NCBI GenBank assembly: GCA_015698045.1
Contig: BLAL01000053.1
Location: 1,428,501 to 1,492,500 of the forward strand
DNA length: 64,000 nt
Source: Rhizophagus clarus
Lineage: Eukaryota > Glomeromycota > Glomeromycetes > Glomerales > Glomeraceae
Reading direction: 5' to 3'
Shown piece after piece: positions 24,271-34,589 of this stretch. Position 1 is the first letter of the stretch. Every line of letters starts with the position of its first letter. Below the pieces are notes generated by a model, which was not told the origin of the DNA, made no database searches, and was given only the letters and a program-made list of their open reading frames with translations. A program made the translations under genes and the position numbers.

Positions 24271-24280
24271 ATTGAGGAAG

Positions 24281-25730
24281 ATGCAACAGAAATTATATTT
24301 ACCGATCTTAAATAAATTTGAAGATTTATTTGATTCAAAAAAGGATTATGATGTCATCATAAAAACTGGTGAAGGAAATAATCAAAAAGAGATTTATGCT
24401 CATTCCCTTGTACTTCGTTGCCAATCAAATTATTTTGACACAGCACTTTCTGCTAATTGGGCAGAAAAAGAGAATGGAAAATTTATATTTAGGAAACCAA
24501 ATGTTTCGCAACATGTCCTTGAAATTATCATCAGGTATTATAAACGTTACTTTCTGAAATTATTTTTCGATAAATTTTTTTATTTAATTAAAATTTTTTT
24601 TTTTTTTTAGATATTTGTATTGTGCAAAATTAGATTTAAGTACCCAAAATGGATCGGATATCTTAAAATTATTAGTTGCTGCAGATGAATTCGGAATAAA
24701 TGTACTTAGCGAGTACACTCAAGAATTATTAATTAAAAATTTTAAGGATTTCTTACAAAGCGATCCTATTGGAGTTCTTGAACTTGTTTTTCAAAACGAA
24801 GCCTTTACTACATTAAAAGTCTGTTGCTTGGAAACAATTTGTCAAGAACCAGAAATTTTATTTGGAACTGATAAGATATTAGCACTATCTGAAGAAATAT
24901 TAGAATTATTGCTTAAACAAGATAATCTTGTACTTGATGAAATTGAAATTTGGAACAGCTTGATCAAATGGGCTCACGCGCAACAACCTACTGTTAATAA
25001 AGATCCTTCCAAATGGTCTAAGGATGAATTAGCTTTAATGGAAAGAACACTCTTGAAATTTATTTCATTGGTTAGGTTTTATGATATATCTTCTGAAGAA
25101 TATTATGAAAAAGTAATGCCTTACGAAAATCTACTACCAAAAAAATTAAGAAATGAAATATTAAAATTTTATTTGGTTTCGAGTAAACAAATAAAATTAC
25201 CTTCAAGATTATCTGTTCTTATAAATACTAAACATCTAGCACTCTTTGCAAGTTGGATATACAAAAAAGATAAAATTTTGAAAAAAAATCCTTATAAATT
25301 TAATCTTATCTTTCGTGCCAGTAGAGACGGCAATACATCCGCAGATTTTCATGCTAAATGTGATGATAAAGGAGCGACTATCATTGTTGCAAAAATTAAA
25401 GGATCAAATCGGATAGTTGGAGGATATAATCCACTTGATTGGAATGGGTATGGCGATAAAAGTACACCAGATAGTTTCATATTTACGTTTGAAAATTACA
25501 ATGATATTGGAACTGGTAAAATAGGTAGAGTAATTCGTAAATCACATGCTGTGCGTTGTTTTATTGATTATGGACCACTTTTCGGATCTTACAAAAGTGG
25601 TAGCAATGATATAATGGTAAATGGAAATGGTAAATGGAGTTCTGTACCAAATTCTTATCCGAATCTAAATATTCCAAGAAATTTTGAAATTGATGATTAC
25701 GAAGTTTTTCAGGTAATTAAAGAAAATTAG
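24281..25730 (+). CDS. BTB-BACK-TLDc protein 7 (plus array)
   Basis: Exons 24281-24534 and 24611-25730, with a 76-bp GT-AG phase-2 intron ending in a T-rich tract, give 457 residues. The ATG at 24281 is chosen; an upstream in-frame TTG at 24272 is not a credible eukaryotic start. The BTB core has YDVIIKTGEG and AHSLVLRCQSNYF. BACK has EIEIWNSLIKWAHAQQ, the longer form of the motif seen throughout the plus array. TLDc has IFRASRDGN, KGATIIVAKIKG and VGGYNPLDWNG, ending DDYEVFQVIKEN. It opens the plus array and is somewhat more distant from genes 8-10 than those are from each other. Confidence 0.95.
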
Positions 25731-26372
25731 ATTAGCTTTTTTTTTTCACAAATTGTATTAATTTGAGGTTTAAGTAAATGTTAAATAAAATAAACTATAT
25801 TATGAACTATCATCTTCTGGTTTACTTGATATATGTTAAGTATTCAGTATAATATTTATAACAAAACTTAACTTGTATCTATCGTTATTTAAATTTACAA
25901 CCAAAATTATGTGAAAAATAATGAAAATCGGTATTACAATACTTTGATTTAATGATGGAATTGCTGATTGAGTCATCTACAAACCATAACGTCGTCATCT
26001 TCAATGCAGATTGAAATTTGTTACACTGTACGTTTAAATCCGTGTCAATCACGTGAATTGTTTCAATCTATTACCTTGTCATCACACTCCAGTTTTCTAC
26101 TTTCACAAGCTATTTATCCCAGGGACGAATTTGTCTTGTGTGAAGACTTAAGTTACGTCTTTAGATTGGTTCGTGATCCATTTCTGGGACGGCTTAGTTG
26201 TAGATCATCAATGGAATTCCTGGTTGACCGGTTTAATCGCCAAAATATCAAGGAATGGATCGAAGCACTGCTTTAGACGCCCAATGTTTATCGCTTATGA
26301 TGTGTAACATTTTAACAAATTCATTAGCCATAAATGTGCAAATCACTATTTTTTTCTTTTTTTATTTTAAAA
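25731..26372. other. intergenic with a coding-like insert
   Basis: The DNA upstream of gene 8 matches that upstream of gene 10 on both sides of a stretch at about 26031-26280 that gene 10 lacks. The matching flanks are GAAATTTGTTACACT before and CCAATGTTTATCGC after. The inserted part is richer in G and C, and its plus frame stays open to TAG at 26274-26276, ending VDRFNRQNIKEWIEALL. I do not recognise the protein. The frame as a whole opens at a TTG (25968), so I treat it as a captured gene fragment rather than a gene. Confidence 0.5.
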
Positions 26373-27853
26373 ATGTTGCAGAAGCTATGTGCACCAGTTT
26401 TAAACAATTTTGAAAATTTATTTAATTCAAAAAAGAATTATGATGTTGTGATACAAGCTGGCGAAGAAAATAATGAAATTTTTGCTCATTCAGTCGTACT
26501 TTGTTGTCAGTCAAATTATTTTAATACGGCATTTTCTGACAATTGGGCCGAAAGAAAGGATGGAAAATTTATATTTAAGAAACCGAATATTTCACAACAT
26601 ATTCTTGAAATAATTATCAGGTATTATAACGTTTAATAAAATTACTCTATTTTTGTTTCATAAATTTTATTACAAGTTTTTATATATTTACATTTATTGA
26701 AAAACTTAGATATTTGTACTGTGGTCAATTAGATTTAAGCGTTGATGAGGGTGGATCAGATATTTTAAAATTATTAATTGCCACAGAAGAACTTGGATTA
26801 AATATTCTTAATGAGTATATTCAAGAATTTTTAATTGAGAATCAAAATGAATTATTGCATAATAATCCTATTGAGATTCTTGAAGTTGTTTTTCAATATG
26901 AAGCTTTTACAAAATTAAAGGATAACCTTTTAAAAACTATTTGCCAAAAACCAAAAATTTTATTTGGAACTGATAAAATATTGTCACTACCTGCACAAAT
27001 ATTGGAATCATTAATTAAACGAAATGACCTTGCATTAGATGAAATTGAAGTATGGGACAACTTAATTAAATGGGCTCATGCACAACATCCTGCTGTAAGG
27101 AAGGATCCTTTTAAATGGACTAAAGATGAACTAACCCTAATGGAAAGAACACTTTTGAAACTTATTCCATTAGTCAGATTTCATGATATAACCTCCAAAT
27201 TATATTATGACAGAGTAATACCTTATGAAGATTTGTTTCCAAAGACGTTAAGACTTGAAATTATGAAAGTTTTCTTGACTTCAAATCTAGAATTGATTGA
27301 TTTATTACCATCAAGATCCTCCATTGATTCTTTTCTTATAAGTGCAAAACATCTAGCATTATTTTCAGGCTGGATAGACAAAAAAGATGCAGTTTTGAAG
27401 GAGGTTTCTTATGAATTTAATCTTATCTTTCGTGCTAGTAGAGACGGTAGTACAGCTACAGGTTTCCATGCTAAATGTGATAATAAAGGAGCAACAATTG
27501 TTATTGCAAAAATTAGAAGTTTAAATCGAATAGTTGGAGGATATAATCCACTTGATTGGAATGGAAATGGTGATAAAAGTACACCAGATAGTTTTATATT
27601 TACATTTGAAAATTATAATAACATTGATACTGGTAGGATAAGTAGAGTAATTGAACAAGAAAGTGCTATACGTTGTTATAATAATTACGGACCAATTTTT
27701 GGTAATTATGGTAATGGTAGCAATGATATAATGGTATCTGATAAAGGTAAATGGAGCTCCGCAACAAATTCTTATTCTGATCTTAGCATTCCAAGAAATT
27801 TTGAAATCGATGATTATGAAGTTTTTCAGGTAGTCAAAAAAAAATTGGAATAG
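26373..27853 (+). CDS. BTB-BACK-TLDc protein 8 (plus array)
   Basis: Exons 26373-26620 and 26710-27853, with an 89-bp GT-AG phase-2 intron, give 463 residues. The start MLQKLCAPVLNNFENLF is used because genes 9 and 10 start identically. An in-frame ATG at 26334 would add a hydrophobic leader not conserved in the sisters. BTB core YDVVIQAGEE, BACK EIEVWDNLIKWAHAQH, TLDc IFRASRDGST, KGATIVIAKI and VGGYNPLDWNG, ending DDYEVFQVVKKKLE. An ATTAATAAAAAG poly(A)-type signal follows near 27884. The upstream region carries a foreign-looking insert (see 25731-26372). Confidence 0.94.
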
Positions 27854-29272
27854 CTTATTCATAATTTATATTTGATGTTACCGATTAATAAAAAGTGGTT
27901 TTAAATAGATGCTAAATAAAATAAGCTATATTTCGTGGTTTACTTGAACTACAGTTTGAACTTAAATTTATTTATTTATTTATTTATTTAAAATATAAAA
28001 ATAATGAACTCTCGTAATTTTAAGGACAAAACAAACAGCTAATGAACGCTATTTACAGTTTTTGCGTGTCAGAATTCTCGAAGCCTGAGTGACTGTTCAC
28101 GCCTAAGTATTAGTCAAGAAAATGAACCTAGGCTTTATCAGTTCGTCTAAAAACCCATATATAAAATAAAAAAAAAATATCTAAATCCAGTCCACATATG
28201 ACATATAGAAAAAAAAAACGTTTGGCAAAATGCAAATAAAAAAAAGGAGAAACACCAACCATACAATAAATAAAACGAAACAACGAAATCCCAAATTAAA
28301 CGCTCAATAATCTAAGCATCAGGAAGTTTTTTCCGCTTAAAATCCACGTGGAAATCCACATCATATACCGTGGAAAATTGTGGAATTCTAAATATTTCCA
28401 GTATTTTCCAGACACCCTGTGACGAAACGCGTGGTATTGTCGACGTAGATCTAAGGTAATATATGTGGATTCATGTAGGGATGTGGGAATAATGTGTGGA
28501 ATTCCACGTATTTCCAAACTAACCCGTGCGGAATTACATGGTTCGATCCACCTAAAAATTTCCTGATGAAAGTTACAAGAATAATTCAGCAGTTCCACTT
28601 TGTCCATCGCTGATTTATTCTTATTTAGTCTTCCGATTCACCTTCTTGGTGGATTTGGTACAAGGCTTTTTACTCAAAGGCTGAGGTACCCTTGCCTTCT
28701 TAGTACCTGTTTGAGACGACCGTGACGAGGAAGTTGCCTGCATCGTCCCAGAGGGAGGGAATGTCGTCCATTAGTACGAGACCAGTCTTATGAAAAAAGT
28801 TTGTACAAAATTTGTATCAAACTGACTAGTCATACGATATTTGTTTAGAAATTTGTTCGAATTTTATATTATTTTCAGAATAAATGTTGCATGATTAGCC
28901 CGTTTGACACAAATTTATCACATACCTTTTTTTAGGGCAGCGGTAATTAACCTTTTCATACGTGAAAGGCTGTTCTCGTGTCTTGTAAATTTCGAAACAC
29001 ACCTATCAACGTGTTACTATTGGGACCTGTTAGTAATTTCGTAGGAAGTTTGAATCTATCTATTGTTTCTATTGTTATTTAAACTTATATTTCGTAGATA
29101 ATAATGAAAATTAATACTTAAGTATACTATTGGTCTATAGTTCATTGCCGTCATTGGAATTTGTGAAACCATGTATAGATGATCGTCGTATAATTTGTGT
29201 GACACTATAATACAGCCGTAAGTATGCAAATCACATTTTAATTTTTTTTTTTTTTTGTTTTTATTTTATAAA
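27854..29272. other. intergenic with repeats and a coding-like fragment
   Basis: A TTTA microsatellite lies at about 27966-27990. At 28310-28560 the words CCACGTGGAAATCC, GGAATTC and ATTTCCA recur; a minus frame there (28296-28607) has no recognisable motif. At about 28619-28760 the minus strand has a more GC-rich, Lys/Ser-rich frame ending VPQPLSKKPCTKSTKKVNRK, which reads like the tail of a basic protein cut off from its body. A short inverted-repeat element follows at 28788-28935. Sequence from about 29030 matches the upstream DNA of genes 8 and 10. Confidence 0.45.
28788..28935. mobile_element. short inverted-repeat element, copy 1
   Basis: The left end CTTATGAAAAAAGTTTGTAC and the right end, read in reverse, share the pattern GAAAAAA...TGTGC...AAATTTGT...CAAAC. 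The inside ACGATATTTGTTTAGAAATT and GTTTGRCACAAATTTA also occurs at 60498-60602. Two related copies 32 kb apart with matching ends suggest a miniature transposon family. No target duplication could be fixed. Confidence 0.5.
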
Positions 29273-30751
29273 ATGTTGCAGAAGCTATGTGTACCAGTTT
29301 TAAACAACTTTGAAAATTTATTTAATTCAAAAAAGAATTATGATGTTGTTATACAAGCTGGTGAAGAAAATAATGAAATTTTTGCTCATTCAGCCATACT
29401 TTGTTGTCAGTCAAATTATTTTAATACGGCATTTTCTGATAATTGGGCTGAAAGAAAGGATGGTAAATTTATGCTAAAGAAACCGAATATTTCACAACAT
29501 ATTCTTGAAATTATTATCAGGTATTATAATGTTCGGTGAAATTACTCTATTGTTGTTCGTAAATTTTATTTACAAATTTTGTATATTTACATTTATTGAA
29601 AACTTAGATATTTGTACTGTGGACAATTAGATTTAAGCGTTGAGAGTGAGTCAGATATTTTGAAATTATTGATTGCTACGGAAGAACTTGGATTAAACGT
29701 TCTTACTGAATATATTCAAGAATTTTTAATTGAGAATCAAAATGAATTATTGCATAATAATCCTATTGAGATTCTTGAAGTTGTTTTTCAATATGAAGCT
29801 TTTACAAAATTTAAGGATAATCTTTTAAAAATTATTTGTCAAAAACCAAAAATTTTATTTGGAACTGATAAAATATTGTCACTACCTGCACAGATATTGG
29901 AATCATTAATTAAACGAAATGACCTTGCATTAGATGAAATTGAAGTATGGGACAACTTAATTAAATGGGCTCATACACAACATCCTAATGTAAGTGAGGA
30001 TCCTTCTAAATGGACTAAAGATGAGCTAACTTTAATGGAAAGAATACTTTCAAAATTTATCCCATTAATCAGATTTCATGATATAACTTCCAAAGTATAT
30101 TATAATAAGGTAATGCCTTATGAAGATTTGCTTCCAAAGAAATTAAGACTTGAAATTATGAAGTTTTACTTAACTTCAAATTTAGAACTGATTGAATTAT
30201 TACCATCAAGGTCCTTCTTTGGTACCATTGATTCTGTTATTATAAGTGCAAAACATTTTGCTATATTTTCTGATTGGATAGATAAAAAAGAAGCAGCTTT
30301 GAAAGAAGCTCCTTATGAATTTAATCTTATCTTTCGTGCTAGTAGAGATGGTAATAAAGCTGCAAATTTTCATGTTAAGTGTGATGACAAAGGAGCAAAT
30401 ATTGTTGTTGCAAAAATTAAAGGAACAAACCAAATAGTTGGAGGATATAATCCACTTGATTGGAATGGAAATGGTGATAAAAGCACACCAAATAGTTTTA
30501 TATTTACGTTTGATAATTATGAAAATATTAATACAGGTAGAATTGGAAGAGTAATTAATAAATCGATTGCTATACGTTGTTTTAATTCTTGTGGACCTCT
30601 TTTTGGTAATTTTGCAAATGGTGGCAATGATATAATGGTAACTGACAAAGGTAAATGGAGTTCTGTAACGAATTCTTATCCTAATCTTGGCATTCCAAGA
30701 AATTTCGAGGTTGATGATTATGAAGTTTTTCAGGTAGTTAAAAAGAATTAG
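29273..30751 (+). CDS. BTB-BACK-TLDc protein 9 (plus array)
   Basis: Exons 29273-29520 and 29608-30751, with an 87-bp GT-AG phase-2 intron, give 463 residues starting MLQKLCVPVLNNFENLF. BTB core YDVVIQAGEE with AHSAILCCQSNYF; BACK EIEVWDNLIKWAHTQH; TLDc IFRASRDGNK, KGANIVVAKIKG and VGGYNPLDWNG, ending EVDDYEVFQVVKKN. It is nearly identical to gene 10 over most of its length. Yet it differs at 9 of 26 positions in the TLDc stretch around IRCFNSCGPLFGNFANGG (about residues 397-422). That contrast is reported as a finding. Confidence 0.95.
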
Positions 30752-31144
30752 ATTATCTTTTCACATTGTTTTATGCAGTTGCTAATTTATAAAAGAAATA
30801 AATAAACTTTATTATAAAAACTATTTATACTTTAGACAATACCAGTCTATACATAATTTTCAATTGTATAATGATTTTTGCTATGTATTACGATTATTAT
30901 ACATATAAATTTATTGGCCTTAAATATGGAGTATATTCATTTTAAACGACTTTAAAATTTATTTAATTAAATTATAATGATAATTTATGTTTATTTAGTT
31001 ATACTTTGTTAACGTTCAAATTATTTTGATATAGTAAAATCTGAAAAATGATGTAAAATTAATCAAATAATTTATTAAGTGATTGATAAAATTTAATAAA
31101 TTTTATTTGCAGTTTTTATTTATATATGTAAATTTATTCAAATT
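30752..31144 (+). pseudogene. BTB exon 1 relic downstream of gene 9
   Basis: At about 30940-31055 the plus strand reads TTTTAAACGACTTTAAAATT, TTAAATTATAATGATAATTT, and TTATACTTTGTTAACGTTCA before AAATTATTTTGATATAG. These align with the LNNFENLFN, KNYDVV and LCCQSNYFNT stretch of exon 1 in genes 8-10, with a deletion in the middle and stops throughout. It probably belongs with the exon 2 relic that follows. Confidence 0.6.
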
Positions 31145-32000
31145 ATTAGATATTTTTTTTGTTGACAAGAATGGATCAGATATTTTAGTTGCTATGGAAA
31201 ATCTATTTATTGGATTCTTGAGCTTATTTTCAATATGTGATCTCTGATTAAAGGATAGCCTTTTAAGATTATTAGCCAAGAATTAATGATTTTATTTATA
31301 TTGTAATTAAATTGCTCCAGGTTAAATAACTCGGGTTAATATAAAAATAATTTTATAAATTTAAATTTAATAATTTAATTATGGTCTGCAATTATATTTT
31401 ATGTAAACAGATAACACTTACTTTTATTTCTGCTAAAATCCTGTTCTAGTATTCTTCATTATATATTTTATACCCGCACCAGGCATAATAATGATTCAAA
31501 CTTATTACATAATAAAATCACCTTGGTTAATAAGATTAGTCTTATACAAATATACAATCTTTATGAGTTCTTAATATACACATGTAAACCATAATAACTA
31601 TATTAAATAGCCAACTTACTGAATTTTAGAATTAACTTTTCAATACGGAATCTTCACAATTTTTAAGGATGGTCTTTTAAATTAAAAAACATTTGCCAAG
31701 AATCGTTTTATTTGGAACTGATAATATATTGATAGTTTCTGAACAAATATCAGAATCATTAGTTAAACGAGATGACGAACTTGCAATAAATGAAATTGAA
31801 ATATGAGGCAACGCGATTAAATGGGCTCATACACATACAACGACCTATTGTGAGTAAGGACCCTTTTAAATGGACTAAAGATGAATTAATTTTAATGGAA
31901 AAAACTTCTCAGAACTTGTCCCATTTATCAGATTTCAATATACTGTATAATCTTCAAAGCGTATTATAATATATGAAGATTTTCTTCCAAAAAAAAAAAT
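31145..32000 (+). pseudogene. BTB-BACK-TLDc exon 2 relics, two pieces
   Basis: The first piece (31147-31300) starts at a TTAGATATTT splice acceptor and keeps GGATCAGATATTTTA and GATAGCCTTTTAAGATTATT (KDNLLK region). The second piece (31632-31990) repeats part of that stretch, then runs through TTTATTTGGAACTGATAATA, GATGACGAACTTGCA, TTTAAATGGACTAAAGATGA and a LIRF-like stretch before fading. Because both cover the same part of BACK, this is either two relics or one with an internal duplication. Stops and losses are frequent. Confidence 0.7.
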
Positions 32001-32241
32001 AATAAATTAAATACAGTAGATGATAAATAAAATCGGCTATTATTTCATGGCTCACTTGAGTTACAATTTGGACTTAAATCTATTTATTGTTATTTCAAAA
32101 ATTTATATTTCGTGGATAATAATAAAAATCAGAGACTAATATGGTGACTATCTCCTATAAACAACAATAGTCTGAAAGTTGAAATCTTATTTATTTATAT
32201 TGTGTAACTTGTCTTTAAAGTACTTTTGTTAAATTTAATAA

Positions 32242-32334
32242 TTGCCGCGTAAGCGGCAAAACAAACTTTGTCATATTACATGGAATTTTTATGGATTTCC
32301 AATGTAACTTTGTGAAATCCATAAAAATTCCATG
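32242..32334. repeat. two hairpins, one with 21-bp perfect arms
   Basis: Arms at 32279-32299 and 32314-32334 are perfect reverse complements (starting CATGGAATTTTTATGGAT) with a 14-base loop. A smaller hairpin, TTGCCGC/GCGGCAA with a 4-base loop, sits at 32242-32259. It could be a miniature element or a folded RNA; nothing around it decides. Confidence 0.8.
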
Positions 32335-33118
32335 AAAACTGGTTTGAAATTTTAACTTACATCCTGGCTAATTAGGAATAAGTAAATCTTATTATTCAAA
32401 TTAACCAGGATATAATTGATTTATCCCCTGCCATTTCACAATAGTAAGAGTTTGTTTTATAATGTATCACAACTATCAGTGAGTAAAAATATAGTTTATT
32501 GTTTCTATTACTTTCGCATTTTTTTTATTTTTCGTTTTAACAAATAAATAAAAATTTTAAAAATGAATAAAAATTTTAAGAAAGCTTCAGATACTATTAC
32601 ACGCAAATATAGTATAGTCAATGGTATAATCAATAGTATAATCAATAGTGTAATCAAATAGTATAATCAATAGTATAACCCAGTAGTAAAATCCAATAGT
32701 TAATTTTACTGCAAAATCTCCTAGGAATGCATAAATAATATGTATAAAATTTGCTGCCCAGTAAGTATAACTATACTTGCATAAACGTGTAAATGGCGCC
32801 GATCAGAGATATTATTAATTAAAATTCTTATTTAATTCTATAAAATAAGCCAATAGAAATGTTTAGTGCACATTGCTCTATCATTTTATCGGTTAATTTC
32901 TTCTTTTTACTATTCAATTTATAATTTATAAAAGTTTGATAACTACCATAGTTCATTGGCTGGAAATCCTGGAATTGCCGATAATTTATACGCAGATCGA
33001 AATTTGTTACACTAAGCACAATGTTTATCGCTGCATAATATGTGTAACGTTATAACAAATTCATTAGCCGTAAATGTGCAATTCACTTTTTTAAGAGTTT
33101 TTTTTTTTATTTTACAAG
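32335..33118. other. intergenic upstream of gene 10
   Basis: A short imprecise tandem repeat of AATAGTATAATC units lies at about 32610-32700. ACATCCTGGCTAATT/AATTAACCAGGATAT (about 32361-32413) is an imperfect inverted repeat. From about 32950 the sequence matches the upstream regions of genes 8 and 9, including AAATTCATTAGCCRTAAATG shortly before the ATG. No gene is supported. Confidence 0.45.
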
Positions 33119-34589
33119 ATGTTGCAGAAGCTATGTGTGCCAGTTTTAAACAACTTTGAAAATTTATTTAATTTAAAAAAGAATTATGATGTTGTTATAC
33201 AAGCTGGTGAAGAAAATAATGAAATTTATGCTCATTCAGTCGTACTTTGTTGTCAGTCAAATTATTTTAATACGGCATTTTCTGATAATTGGGCTGAAAG
33301 AAAGGATGGTAAATTTATGCTAAAGAAACCGAATATTTCACAACATATTCTTGAAATTATTATCAGGTATTATAATGTTTGATGAAAACACTCTATTTTT
33401 GTTCATAAATTTTATTTACAAATTTTTATATATTCACATTTATTGAAAACTTAGATATTTGTACTGTGGACAATTAGATTTAAGCGTTGAGAGTGCATCA
33501 GATATTTTAAAATTATTGATTGCTACGGAAGAACTTGGATTAAACGTTCTTACTGAATATATTCAAGAATTTTTAATTGAGAATCAAAATGAATTATTGC
33601 ATAATAATCCTATTGAGATTCTTGAAGTTGTTTTTCAATATGAAGCGTTTACAAAATTTAAGGATAATCTTTTAAAAATTATTTGCCAAAAACCAAAAAT
33701 TTTATTTGGAACTGATAAAATATTGTCACTACCTGCACAGATATTGGAATCATTAATTAAACGAAATGACCTTGCATTAGACGAAATTGAAGTATGGGAC
33801 AACTTAATTAAATGGGCTCATGCACAACATCCTACTATAAGTGAGGATCCTTCTAAATGGACTAAAGATGAGCTAACTTTAATGGAAAGAATACTTTTAA
33901 AATTTATTCCATTAATCAGATTTCATGATATAACTTCCAGAGTATATTATAATAAGGTAATGCCTTATGAAGATTTGCTTCCAAAGAAATTAAGACTTGA
34001 AATTATGAAGTTTTACTTAACTTCAAATTTAGAACTAATTGAATTATTACCATCAAGGTCCTTCTTTGGTACCATTGATTCTGTTATTATAAGTGCAAAA
34101 CATTTGGTTATATTTTCAGGTTGGATAGATAAAAAAGAAGCAGTTTTGAAAGAGGTTCCTTATGAATTTAATCTTATCTTTCGTGCTAGTAGAGATGGTA
34201 ATACAGCTGCAAATTTTCATGATAAATGTGATGGCAAAGGAGCAAATATTGTTGTCACAAAAATTAAAGGAACAAACCAAATAGTTGGAGGATACAATCC
34301 ACTTGATTGGAATGGAAGTGGTAGTAAAAGCACACCAGATAGTTTCATATTTACATTTGATAACATTAGTACAGGTAGAATTGGAAGAGTAATTAATAAA
34401 TCGCATGCTATACGTTGTTATAGATCTTGGGGACCACTTTTTGGTGATTGTTTAAATGATAGCAATGATATAATGGTAACTGACAAAGGTAAATGGAGTT
34501 CTGTAACGAATTCTTATCCTAATCTTGGCATTCCAAGTAATTTCGAGGTTGATGATTATGAAGTTTTTCAGATAGTTAAAAGGAATTAG
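33119..34589 (+). CDS. BTB-BACK-TLDc protein 10 (plus array)
   Basis: Exons 33119-33366 and 33455-34589, with an 88-bp GT-AG phase-2 intron, give 460 residues. The exon 1 product differs from gene 9 at only four positions. BTB core YDVVIQAGEE, BACK EIEVWDNLIKWAHAQH, TLDc IFRASRDGNT, KGANIVVTKIKG and VGGYNPLDWNG. It lacks three residues of gene 9 in the FTFDN loop and carries IRCYRSWGPLFGDCLND where gene 9 has a different set, all in the variable TLDc patch. The end is DDYEVFQIVKRN, with an AATAAAAAAAG signal near 34783. Confidence 0.95.

Noticed and set aside
24272..24280. Start of gene 7 at 24272
   Set aside because: The codon there is TTG; the ATG at 24281 is the first credible start.
26334..26372. 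In-frame ATG upstream of gene 8 giving a hydrophobic N-terminus
   Set aside because: Genes 9 and 10 start at MLQKLC and have no in-frame extension; the added residues come from T-rich leader DNA.
28508..28560. Possible tRNA B-box (GGTTCGATCC)
   Set aside because: No matching A-box or cloverleaf around it; no tRNA gene was found anywhere in the window.
28296..28607. 103-codon minus frame
   Set aside because: Lies in a stretch of recurring CCACGTGG/GGAATTC words; the frame is probably accidental.
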